DNA of 48,886 nt, taken from the NCBI GenBank assembly GCA_022925895.1, contig JAKSYS010000489.1, forward strand, positions 1 to 48,886. Reading direction: 5' to 3'. Each line of letters opens with the position of its first letter. The first letter of the stretch is position 1. The notes beneath the pieces are model-generated. The model saw nothing but the letters and a program-made list of their open reading frames with translations, was not told the DNA's origin and ran no database searches. Position numbers and translations under genes: made by a program. The stretch is from Fragilaria crotonensis. Lineage: Eukaryota; Bacillariophyta; Fragilariophyceae; Fragilariales; Fragilariaceae. Below, one piece after another: positions 1 to 10,566 of this stretch.

Positions 1-175
1 GGTTGACTCTCAATGCAAGACCACTGCCCATGCTGATGTAGAAGGACGAACGTCGATGAAAACTCGTGAATGAATATCCGTCTGATATCCATTAAGGATG
101 AAATGGAACTGAAAAACGAGGCTCACATGTGGACTTCTTCCTGCTTCTTATCATGTGCAACAATAGGACCATAAC
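1..175. other. 3' flank of the mannosidase gene
   Basis: Downstream of the mannosidase stop codon. I see no gene, repeat or structural RNA here; it may hold the 3' untranslated region. Confidence 0.4.
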
Positions 176-3100
176 TTAGTTATCTGACTCAACTTGAAGC
201 TGGAAAGTTCGAATCTGCATAGGCTTAAGTGTGACGGTGCAATTAACCTTGGAGTACTCGATTTGAGACTCCTCAGTTCTTGGAAGTCCCCTCCAATCTA
301 GCCTCTCGATCTGCCACCTTTGCAACGCACGGTTCCCAGATAGAGTCTTTTCCTCGCAGTTTACGACCTTTCTGCCGACTAGCGCTTCGAGGTCAACAGA
401 TACTTGCTTGGAAAGTTCCGGGTCTTCGTCCGCGGCATATTGGTGCCCGAGACGAACGAGATAAGAAACTTTTGGTTCGTGCGGTAAATACTTGAAGGTT
501 ATCAGCATGACATTTTCAGGTAACGGCGTCTTTATCAAAGCGAACGAATCTGCGAGGAAAGGTACATCAGTGCCTTGTTCAGCAGACCCGACAAACACGA
601 GTGGCTCAGAGAAGGCCTGATCCATCAGTGAGCGCGTGATGCTAGCACCTGCGTTCCCTTTGCCGATCACGATTCTGTGTTTTCCACTTATTACAACGCC
701 CTCGCCATATCGAGTGGCATCCCCGTATGGAGGATAGGGCCTAACGTCGCCGTCCGTCTCATTTAGTGGTTCTGCGACTCCGCGCTGATCATCTCTCAGT
801 GTACGCCTCTGAACCATAAACTCGGCGCATCCGTCCGTCAACGATGATCCACCTTGCGACCGGTCAGTCACGACACCCAGCGACTTTGTCTCGTCTTCGA
901 TGTATAAAGCAGCATTGACAGGGTAATAGTTTCCAGCGATGGGCTCGTGCTCTGTAAGGTTCCAGGACGGTCTGCTGGAGCGAACACGCTTCTGGAACTC
1001 TCGACCATTCGAGTCGGTGTAAAACACACCGTCACTTTTAATCCTTGTGAGGTACTGAGTGACAATTTCTTTTCCGCGACCATCGTCGATTGGAATCGGC
1101 CCAACGGTGTACTCAACTTCTAGGTATGGTGAATCCTTGTACAATCGCATTACTTCCTTGATCCATGGAACTTCATAGGAAATGTACACCTCGTCGATGA
1201 GATCGGGAACCTTTCTTTCTTCTGTACGGACTGCTGCAATGAATGTCAGATTTTGATCTGGTTCGCTTGGTCGAAAGATGTATGCGCCAGAATTCTGTGT
1301 TCCTGGAGTATCAATCTTATCATCGAAGGATGTATAGAAGCCCCAGCGCTGAATCACATCGACATTAGTGCCATCGTTGACATCGGTCATCCTAAAAGAC
1401 CCGTCATCTCCAAATTCAACCCTCAGTCGATTATTCGAAAGACTGGGATGCGCTCGCTTGAGTTCACGCATGGTCGACACAACTTCTCCTTCAACATCAT
1501 CCGGTGGCACTGACAACAGAAAGCAACAGCCCCAGTTGGAGGTATCAGACCTGTGTCGAAATAGACCACATACTTGCCGTTCTTTTCAACCGAGCTCGAC
1601 GATACTTTGACCTTGGAGTTGACGTTGTCTACGCGTTGTATGCTGTAGATACCTGGTGAGGTAACCGGGATGCCAACAATGGTGGACTTTACACTTGCCA
1701 GGGCGTTGTAGACAACAACGTAGAGGTCACTACCAATCCGCGATGCATCCTCAGAAATCTCACAGATAGTCTCGTTTAACAGTTGACAATACCCAAAGTC
1801 ATGGAGATACGTGTCAGCGGCATTTTTATCCAACAGAAGCTCCTTTATCTTCTTCGCCATGTATGAGGATGCTTTGTGGACACCAGCCGTAACTCTTTTA
1901 GCGTAATCATTTGCGACATGTTGTTTCGCCGTTCCGGAGATAGCATCGTGATGCTGCGCGACTCCAAGAGCGTCCTCCAAATCAAAGAGAGGTTCCATGC
2001 ATTTACATCCATCGACACCAGCGTTAGGACTGCGGTAACTTTCGACCTGACGAGCAGCCATCAACACAGAAGATGCTACTCGTTCCAATCGCTTAAAACC
2101 GGTTCTCGACACAAAGTACCCAGTCCAGTATCCGTTGTCGAAGTCAGCGTAAGGGAAGAAATCGTCTGTCTTGGTGTTCCATATTTCGCTTGTATCGTTT
2201 GCCGAAAACCGTCTCTGCATCTCGAGGTATTTCTGCTGGGTGTAGTAGTTCGGATTTGAGTAAAAGATGTTGATTCGATCGTATTCAGACTCGAAGATCG
2301 AGCTGACATCGATCTGTTTCGATTCCTGGAAGCGAATGACTGAATGAATCATCAGGTCATTATTCTTCATGAAGACTTCCGCGTTTTCATACTGTAGTGT
2401 CGGTGCGCTTTAGGAAACGTGGACATATGATTTTGAAACGGAGCAAGACTGACTTACATTGAAATCTTCACCCATGGTCAACATGATATGATCCCCCTTC
2501 GTCCTGTCACTTTGTACCTTGAAATCTTGGACAAGAGTCTTAATTCTCTCAAGAAGAATTTCCTCGCTCAACCCTACGAGGGGTTCGTCGTCGCATCCAG
2601 TGTCAAAGCAGAAACCTGCGGGAGGACCATAGTTTCCGCCGAAGCTCCCCGTCAGTCCCCAAAAAATAGGATCTCCAACATGAGGTGACGCATCCCAAAG
2701 GCCTTCGCAAGATTGACTTTCTTGGCGAAGCTTTAGATCTTGATGATCGATTCTACCAAAGTAGAGCGCATCGAAGCCCATGAGCGATGTCATGTAGGAG
2801 GCCTGGGATGACGAATGTCCGAATGGGTCTAGTTGCCACCCAACCGTTGGTACAACACCGAGCTCCTTCTTGAGAAAGGCGTGACCGAGGCTTGTCTGAT
2901 CGATCATCCCCATGAAATGTGTTGTAGCCTCGTCATGCATGCACCAACCACCATTGACAAAAGCGAAGCGATCCTCAGCTACCATCTGACGGACTGTTCC
3001 TTTGGTTTCGAGAGTTTGTTCGTTCCACCACATCGAAAAGAATTTCTGTTCAACGTAAGTGAAGGTTCGATTTTTGTTTTTGAGGAGTGACGAGATCGTA

Positions 3101-3489
3101 GAATCGAGGATGGCTTGAACATGGGCACGCTGAATTCTGTTTCGAAATGTATGATGTAATGGTGGTAATCACGTTTAGTCCTGAACGAGAGAATAACAAC
3201 GTAATTATGTCCAGTATCCTTCATCAGGCAACAGTTTCGTTACTCACGTGCTGTTAAAGCCGTAATAGTACTCCTCCACGGTCTTCAACCACCCCACATC
3301 GTCGTGAGTATGTGGGACCACGTGAACATTCAATACTTTGTCGTCTTGCGACGCTGCAAAGTTCGGAGTCTTTAGAATCGGTTCAGCAGAGCGCCCATGG
3401 GCTGCTTTCCGCACCCACAAACAACCAAAGGAAGCAACAATGAAGGCGGAGAGCAGCCGCGATGACATGTTCTTCGTTTCAAAGTGCAT
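176..3489 (-). CDS. GH38 alpha-mannosidase (lysosomal/vacuolar type), one frameshift
   Basis: Glycoside hydrolase family 38 enzyme that removes alpha-linked mannose from N-glycans or glycoprotein breakdown products. Three exons: 3489-3248, 3136-2458 and 2391-176, with GTGAGT and GTAAGT donors; together about 1045 residues, normal for the family. The first residues hold a hydrophobic stretch ([16 protein letters not shown]), so entry into the secretory pathway is expected; a second Met at 3468 could be the true start. Zinc and catalytic motifs are present: HTHDDVGW at the N-terminus, WQLDPFGHS with the nucleophile Asp, and QHHDAISGT. The later SGAYIFRPS block is also family-typical. The reading frame changes once near 1520-1522, where a run of three A on the plus strand would need a fourth to keep the frame; both sides match the family, so a base is probably missing from the sequence rather than the gene being dead. 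Family assignment is firm; lysosomal versus Golgi location is inferred. Confidence 0.93.
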
Positions 3490-4528
3490 GGGTATGGGGT
3501 GTATAGCTAGGCCACAATGGTGGGTGCTGGGTTGTGATGTCTGAAGTCTGAATTCGTGATGTCGCGATCCACAATTGATCGATTCGACTCAATAGCGACG
3601 ATCTGAAATCTGGCATGGTACTGTACTATACCTCTAGTACTATGCGAACGTATACTTCCCCTTCACGCATACAATCAATCTATTGATGCGATATTCATCA
3701 ATATTCCAGGTGCAAGCAGGTGCAAAGTACAAGTAGTTGTACTCGAAATACTTGTTCTGTACTTTGATCTTTGATGTACTTGGATGCGATCTATGATCTC
3801 TTATCTCTACACCTCGGAGTACAATTTGCAACAATTTTCTACCAGTAGCTCGAGCGCATTACATGCCAATGGCATGGTACAGAGATGCCTTGAGGTTGCC
3901 TCCACGTATAATAATGTTAATTTCATGGACTTCTTCTCAACAAGATGAAATGAACAAAAATCGCTGCTTATGCATTTGGCTACGTCGTCATCATATGAAG
4001 TTACTGGCTCTTTGCACTAGTTTTTTATCCATTATGATGGCTGGGACACTTGTATATGCTTTATGCTGCAATCGTTTGTTGAATTTCACGTGGTCCAGGT
4101 GCCAGCGGGCAGCAGGGTAGAAAGTAGTGTAGTACAAAATAAAGTATGTAAGCAAGTATGTAAGTTAGAAATTGAGTAACTGTGTTGTTTAACCAAGGGT
4201 CCCAGTCCCGTTGGTCAATTATTCGACTGGAAGATTCTTGGCTGCATCAACAGATCACTGCAGTTCAGTAAGTGAAACAACAGCAAGAGCATCTCATCGA
4301 CCTCCTGTCATGTATTTTCGACCCGATGCCAACCCCAATTTGGTTCCAAGAAATGCAGGAGCAGCAAGGACCACCTACAGTCAAATTCTCCCCCCGCTAC
4401 CAAAAACTGTAAAGTCAACACCCAGCAACGTGGGGTAGATTTCTTCATATGCGGACGTCCACCCGTACTTATGGTAGAACGCATTCGCAGAGATATCGTA
4501 GTGGGAACTAGGGACCCACCAATTTAGT
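3490..4528. other. intergenic; mannosidase promoter side
   Basis: No convincing gene. Short open frames at 3863-4120 and 4211-4438 lack recognisable domains and codon structure. The first 350 bases (3600-3790) contain many GTAC-centred words such as AGTACT and GTACTC, a pattern repeated in most gaps of this window. The segmental duplication begins at about 4529. Confidence 0.4.
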
Positions 4529-5052
4529 GTACAAGCACCGATAGTGATGTCGGACGAAGTCCACAAAACATAACCTAAATTCATTATTCTTCCTGATTAG
4601 AAAAAGGTTCCAACTCATTTGACATCTGGCTGAGTAGATTGTCGAAATGGCATCTTCTCATTAAAACGATTATGTATTATGTGCCAAGACATGCACGACC
4701 TCAGTGCCCCCTTGTACGATCCAGCGCATCTAAACATGTACTGTCAGGCGTTCGAGGTTTGTCGTACTCGGATACGCTTGGAACTTTGAACTTACCGAGC
4801 GCGATGTCACGTATGAATTTGTCTTCGTCACTTCGATCTTGCTGTACATTGCGTAGTATACAAAGTTGCGCTGACATCGTTTCGGATTTATGCAGTCTGC
4901 GGTGAATCCAGTGAATTTCGTGACTTTGAAGCGGCACTGGAACATAACTGATAAACGGAAAGAGGCACATTCCATTGAGATGCATTTTCGAACTTCCAAT
5001 AAAGTCGAGCAGCAAAGAAAGTGCTGGAAGGTACTCGTCCTTATATGCATAT

Positions 5053-5500
5053 AGCTGGTTGCATCATGATGATGATTTTCGTAGGATGCGTAGACCCTCG
5101 TATGGATTTATTTGACATTTAACGATTCTACGTACTGAGCCATACTAAACATCTCGTTCTGAATTTTTTTGGAAAGCATGGCGCGTGAGACTGTCCTATG
5201 GCATTTCCACAATGAGCGCAGCGGCATGTTCACCGATGTTGCCATAACTTTGTGAATTTCATTGCTGCAGTATTTCCATGAACGGTTTTCATTCATGGAC
5301 TTGAACACAAGTCTATAAACTCTCGTGGAAATACGGCAGCTCAAAAAACAACGGAGATCTTGAGAGATCTTTGAGCGCCATTGTGAGACGAACGAAGCGT
5401 GCAATTTGCCGTGATAATTTTAGTTCGACAGGGTTAATGCTATTCTTTTGTACTAGGGTCTACGTGGGCTACTATAAGTTTTCATTTATTGCAACCAGCC
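5053..5500. mobile_element. small inverted-repeat element (MITE-like) in HSF promoter
   Basis: Present in copy A of the duplication and absent from copy B, where the flanks meet directly. The ends are imperfect inverted repeats: AGCTGGTTGCA at 5053-5063 against TGCAACCAGCC ending at 5500, and further in TAGACCCT near 5090 against AGGGTCTA near 5455. TGCATA occurs on both sides (5046-5051 and 5507-5512) and may be a target duplication, though it does not abut the right end exactly. No coding capacity. Superfamily not assignable. Confidence 0.55.
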
Positions 5501-5743
5501 GTAGAGTGCATAGTGCTCATGTCCCTCGCACATGTCCGTGGTACTCGGAGTACTGTACACGCACGGCTAAGAAGCGATTACGATTATATTTACGACTACG
5601 GTACGATTGTAGTGATTTCATGTCAACACCTTTAATCCGTTAACAACTGCGTACTCGTATGATACACGAATTCGGAGTGCAGATCCAATGCAGAGACGCT
5701 CTTCGCAATCATAGCGAACTGGCAACGCCTTTCGCTTCTGAAA

Positions 5744-7290
5744 ATGAATGAAAAACATGTCGATGTCGAGGCGACAGGAGGAAAAAGTATGAAAGTGGGC
5801 ACTCGAAAAAAATTCCTCGACAACTCGGACGATGTGAAAATTCAGATCGACGCGTCGTCGGAGTTCAGAGATACGACGTACGAGGCAAGCGATCGACAGT
5901 TAGAGGCGGGGGAATCTCTAAAGCGCGCTTCTGGGACGTCCGACGACATTGATATGGCTCCACCCAAGAAAAGGACGCAAGGGCAGCGAAATAATTCTAG
6001 AAACAGAACCGAAGGTAAAACACGACGCTTTTCTGGGCATTGAATCGTTCTATGAACAATAACTGACAAGGATTTGTTCTATTCCGTAGACTATCCAGCT
6101 GGCCGCGCCTCCGCAAATAACCATGCGCTCCCGACGGCGTCCCAAACACAAAGAGATTTACTTCGAGAACGAATCGTTCAGCAAAGAGACCAAATGGGTC
6201 AAGACTTGGTAGCGTCACTTATTTCATCAACTCATCGGGGTGGCGACAGTGGTGTTGACTTTGCAACGGATCTCTTTCAGCAACCTAGTGCATCTCTTCA
6301 TGGTCCCCGCTCATTGTACGACCTAGAACATTTCGCTTCTCAACGTGTACTTCTAGGAGGCCCCTTCCTCGGAGCTCGACAATCTCCCCTTCCTCGAAGT
6401 GCCCTATTAGAGTCCCCTCATTTACAAGGAACAAACCTCTATACTGGACCGATTCCTTTTGAAAACAGGCCGACTGACAGCACTCTTGCGGCATATACTA
6501 CATACCTGCGGACAGGTAGTTTAGGGATGCTGGATTCTGTCGGATTACTTGCCCGACGACAAGCCAACGTTGCTGCATGTGAAGGGGTAGGGAGGTTCCT
6601 GTTGCGAGAGGGCTTGCTAGTCAAACGGCCTCTGCATCCTTGACTTCATTCATTAACCGTCAACAATATCAACTAGCTCTTGCAAGGGAACGTTCAATGA
6701 TTAGCCAGCAGGCCACCAGGGGGAGCCACGCAATTGCTTCAAACATCATGGGCATGAATGTCGATCCATCGACTGGCGCTCCCCTATTCCCCACTACTTT
6801 GAACCGCCAACAAGAGAATTATTTAATACCTACCGATACTTCTTTTTATTCTGTACCGCGGACAGTTGTCTCAGCCCGCGACATCACAGATACTGCGGCG
6901 ATTCTGGAAATGGATCAAAGAGGCATTGAACAGAACGATGTGGACGCTTCCATTCTACTTTCAGAATCCTTTCCGGTCAAGCTGCATCGCCTTCTGCTGG
7001 ACCTTCAGCTGCATGATGGTGGGGCGGCTATTGCTTCCTTCCTACCCGACGGTGTCGCCTTTGCATTCCACGACGTGCATCGGTTTGAGACTGAGGTGAT
7101 GCGAAAGTATTTTCCTCGCATGAACAAATTCGCAAGTTTTCAAAGGCAGCTGAATCTCTACGATTTTCAAAGAATTTCAGACGGACCCGCGAGAGGAGCG
7201 TATTGCCATCCTAGCTTCAACCGAGATTTCCCACATCTTTGCAGAGGCATGAAGCGAACCAAAATCAAGGGCACGAGTACCACCGACTAA
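5744..7290 (+). CDS. HSF-domain transcription factor-like protein, copy A (frameshifted)
   Basis: Paralogue of the gene at 21509-23053. Exon 1 is 5744-6014; a 75-bp intron (GTAAAA...CCGTAG) follows; exon 2 runs 6090-7290. Exon 1 is short, charged and has a basic stretch (PPKKRTQGQR) that could act as a nuclear localisation signal. The last ~105 residues form an HSF-type DNA-binding domain: FPVKLHRLLLDLQ, FLPDGVAFAFHDVHRFE and the recognition-helix block FASFQRQLNLYDFQRI. Within exon 2 one base is missing near 6593-6599 relative to copy B (GTAGGGAGGTTCC here, GTAGGGGGGCTTTC there), giving a stop at 6641-6643 in the original frame while the second half stays open to 7290. It is either a young pseudogene or a sequence error; everything else is intact. 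HSFs bind heat-shock elements, but no HSF-type oligomerisation coiled coil is evident here. Confidence 0.8.
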
Positions 7291-7776
7291 TTGGCTCACA
7301 CCTTTCGAACCGTCAGTAGGTACCTCAAACGGACCCGTGAGAGGAGCGCATTGTCATCCTAGCTACAAGCCGAGATTTCCCAAATCTGTGCAGAGGCATG
7401 AAGCGAACCAATAATCAAGGGCACGAGTACCACCGACTAATTGGCTCGCACCGTTCGAACCGTCAGTAGGTACGTCAAACGGACCCGCGAGAGGAGCGTA
7501 TTGTCATCCTAGATTCAACCAAGATTTCCCAAATCTGTGCAGAGGCATGAAGCGAACCAAAAATCAAGGGCACGAGTACCACCGACTAATTGGCTCGCAC
7601 CTTTCGAACCGTCAGTAGGTACGTCAAACGGACCCGCGAGAGGAGCGTATTGTCATCCTAGATTCAACCAAGATTTCCCAAATCTGTGCAGAGGCATGAA
7701 GCGAACCAAAATTTAGGGCACGAGTAGTATCGACTAATTCGTGTGATAAATGTGGCTCGCACCTTTCCAACCGTCA
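7181..7776 (+). repeat. 149-bp tandem array made from the 3' end of the HSF gene (4 units)
   Basis: The unit beginning ACGGACCCGCGAGAGGAGCG starts at 7181 (inside the gene), 7329, 7479 and 7628, so the period is 148-150 bp. Each unit contains the last ~35 codons of the HSF gene, its stop codon and about 40 bp of 3' flank ending CCGTCAGTAGGTA. Units 3 and 4 are nearly identical; unit 1 is the functional gene end. Copy B has only one unit, so the expansion followed the duplication or was lost there. Confidence 0.9.
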
Positions 7777-8085
7777 GTAGGTCACATGAGTCACTAGCCA
7801 TCGCAGTTCTTTCTAGCTAAGCATGTCCTTCACTTGTATCAAATTTGAATCATGAAGTCGGTCGTCTATCGGCGAGTCGGCTATGGGGTGTTTTGGCACC
7901 TCTCTCACACCATCACAAATCATCGTTTCTAGTCTCACACAGTACAAGGCCCGAATTATGTGTTCGACCAGCGACATCTACCTGTGACACACATCCGCCT
8001 TCGAACACGACAAATGAGACCATTGAATGACTCTGGGGTCGCGTCGGGCGTCGTTGCATTTGCGGCCTTTTTGTTCAGAACTGCC

Positions 8086-8770
8086 TAAGTGCAGTGCGGT
8101 TCGAACGGTAATCATAAAATCCCGGCGGACAATGACCAGAAGAAACTGTTGCGTTGGACTGGGTACTCGAAACGGTATGTACGCCAGTTCTGACAAATCA
8201 GGACACGCTTTGCCTGCGACATTTGGCATCTCCGATTTCTTACGGAGCGCCAATTGAGGCTTATGTACACCTCCAGATGTTCGAATGACTGACATAAAAA
8301 GGCTGGACGCGCATGGAGGCACAAGCCGTTCCGACGTGAGACGTTCAATGCCATTTCCAATGCAATCACGTCAATCACAACGTGACAGCTCATAGCACAT
8401 GTAAGTTATCGCCAGAATTCCCGTATCAAAATTGTGTGCTTGTGCATGAGTAACAATTTACAATCAATACAAGGAACGCTCCTCTGCCCCCGGTATGCTA
8501 ACAACTCCTTGCATACTATATCCTTCCAATATCCCAGGAATTCCAGAACCCAATTGCCCGAAATATTCTAGATTACCCTCTGTTTGTACGCCAAACTAAA
8601 TCGCTGCGATGAATTGATCAGATTTCTCGATTCTGATTCTACTTTCCTCCGTCTATCTTGCTGTTTCAGACCCACTGCATGAAAATAATAAACCGTTCCC
8701 GATTCCCTGGTTCGGACGATCGAGTACACCAACAAATCACCCCTAACCCCAAGAAACAAAGCATTTTAAA
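8086..8770. other. intergenic, no recognisable content
   Basis: Open frames here (for example around 8027-8322 on both strands) are short, overlap each other and resemble no family. I see no repeats or RNA gene. Confidence 0.4.
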
Positions 8771-10066
8771 TCAAAAGGAGTCTGACTGATTCGACTCGTT
8801 TGAGTCCTCTCTGAGCGATCGAGCGCGCTTCGATGGGCGGGCCTCATCTTTCGCAATGACGCCAGGTTCAGACTCGTAAACTGAAGTGCTTGCACTATCG
8901 CTCGCAATCACTGGCTTCCAAGAAAGGCATTTTTCGTCCCATTCTTCCCTAAGAAACTCAAGGATTTTCTTTCTCTTTTCAGGCGTATCGTAAGGAGGCA
9001 AGAAATTGGGTTGAAAGAAGTGGGTGATGTTTTGCCGATCTAGGAACAGGAATATCCCGCTATTGTTCTCGGAGGGGTGACAGAGGGGCAATCCCTTCGT
9101 ATCCCACCCAGTGTTAAGTGGTTTGGGTCCCTCAGCACGCCATTTGTCAATTACCGTCTGGCACTTGGCGAAGTATTGTTCACGATGCTGTCGATTGAGG
9201 AAATGGGGGCGAGAATCAAATGTCAGAAACCTCACGAACCAAGGAATGCATGCAGGAATCGGTGATTTACGAAGTAAGGCATACCTCAGGAGAGCGAAAC
9301 TCAGCTTTTCTTAATATAGTCGAATGGAATGCTCCGGGACAGAATCGACTTGGGAACTGAAAGTGTTTGAACAGTTGGTTGTGAATGAAGCGCAATGCCC
9401 AGTTTACGGGCAGAGGCGCGCTGAAATCCAAGAAATTAGGTATTGGAGGTTCCATATCGAATCGAATTTCTAATTCGGGGGGCTGATCAGGGTTGGCAAC
9501 TACAGCTGTAGGAAGGACTTCGATTTGTGGAATCAGAATCTTGCCAGATTCTATGGCTCTGGAGACGTCGATATCGCCGTGAGAATGAAGCCCCCGCCAT
9601 CACTTCGCGGGAAAATTGAATGCGGTTCCACTTACTCGATCACATCACTCTCTGCCAAACCGCCCCACTCGGGACGGTAGGTACCGATTCTTAGTATCTC
9701 AACATGCGCAGTGTCTTTGGCGGCCAGTTTGTAGCTGTTCGGAGGCCCAGGCTCGCCACCGCCGACAAGCCAGCCATCGTCATTTGTGGAGAAGATAAAC
9801 TCGTAATCTCGGTCTTGAACCTCATTCAGATCAAAAGCTTCTTGGTGAGTAATGGATTCCGGGTGGCCGCGACTGGAATGGCGTGTCAATGAGAGACCAA
9901 GAAAGGCAAGACCGTCGACCTTTGACCTATTGGGATCGAGGACTGGAGGCTACATTTCAATGAGGATATGAGAGATTGAATCAGCATTGAATCACGTCTT
10001 AATGTCTGTGTTATGATGATGAATGGCTATCACAAGCTAACCGAGTCCTACACACTCACTCACCAT
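8771..10066 (-). CDS. hypothetical protein, 4-part gene with one frameshift
   Basis: I do not recognise the family. The best model has a start ATG at 10066-10064 directly followed by an intron (GTGAGT...ATGTAG), exon 9949-9636, an intron of 77 bp (GTAAGT...CTCCAG), and exon 9558-8771. The frame changes once near 9284-9286, where one extra G in CTGAGGTAT must be skipped; with that the model is exactly 367 codons. The protein has an N-terminal part with SLTRHSSRGHPES, a middle YEFIFSTNDDGW, then LPVNWALRFIHNQL and PGAFHSTILRKAEF; the HSTI is of the H-x-T type seen in 2H phosphoesterases, but only one such motif is clear, so that link is weak. The last 45 residues are low-complexity and contain a basic PSKRAR that could be a nuclear signal. 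Confidence 0.6.
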
Positions 10067-10566
10067 GATCAAATGACTCCGTTCGCCGATGCGATGGCAC
10101 AATCGAAAGTTATATGATCAGATTGGAGTGTCTTTCAGCGAACTCAACGCCTTCATGCACGTGTCTGATTTTTCACCAAAAAAAGATCCTCATTTCAACA
10201 GTAACGAATTACTTTGTATATCAATGGATATCCATATACACATGATGTTTACGTAGAGAGTCCATAGTCGATACTGTTGCCAGTACCCAGTACTCCTTAC
10301 AGATGAGCTCGTCAGTGCTTCGTACGACTGTACCCAGTTGACGAACAGACATCGACCAGCGACAGATCGTTTCAGGTTTCTACATATATATATATATCTA
10401 TTGTACTGTATATGAAAGCGACCATGTCAGCTTTGGTACCAGTAACCTATTTTTGGCAGCGTACAACAAGCCAATGGCTTGCTAATCTCCTTCTACAGCC
10501 TCTTTCAACAACTTGATGGCTTGCTGGTATGTCATATACCAGAGACTCTTAAATATAGCAATCGAC
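10067..10566. other. intergenic between two minus-strand genes
   Basis: No gene. Contains an (AT)n tract near 10383-10399 and several GTAC-centred words (10260-10340). It must hold the promoter of the hypothetical gene to the left and the 3' end of the PPIP5K gene to the right. Confidence 0.4.

Larger units (their letters stand above)
4529..8085 (+). repeat. segmental duplication, copy A
   Basis: This block matches 20731-27025 along its length, outside the insertions in each copy. Recognisable anchors: GTACAAGCACC at the left end, TTCTTCCTGATTA, ACCGAGCGCGATGTCA, the whole HSF-type gene, CCGTCAGTAGGTCACATG after the gene, then ACCATCACAAAT and GTGACACACAT further on, fading near 8085. Relative to copy B it carries an extra block of about 450 bp upstream of the gene (5053-5500) and about 450 bp of tandem expansion behind it. 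Copy B instead carries a 3.6-kb transposon at the position equivalent to about 7882-7900 here. Limits were judged by eye and may shift by some tens of bases. Confidence 0.75.

Noticed and set aside
6015-6043. Read-through of exon 1 of HSF copy A (and 21780-21808 in copy B) as a short separate protein
   Set aside because: Both copies have the same GT-AG intron and the joined frame continues correctly; the read-through stop is just intron sequence.
8027-8393. Overlapping open frames on both strands
   Set aside because: Short, mutually overlapping, partly inside duplicated flank; no conserved copy in the second duplicate.
9400-9440. Firm 2H-phosphoesterase assignment for the gene at 8771-10066 from its HSTI motif
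   Set aside because: A 2H enzyme needs two H-x-T/S motifs at a set distance; only one is clear.
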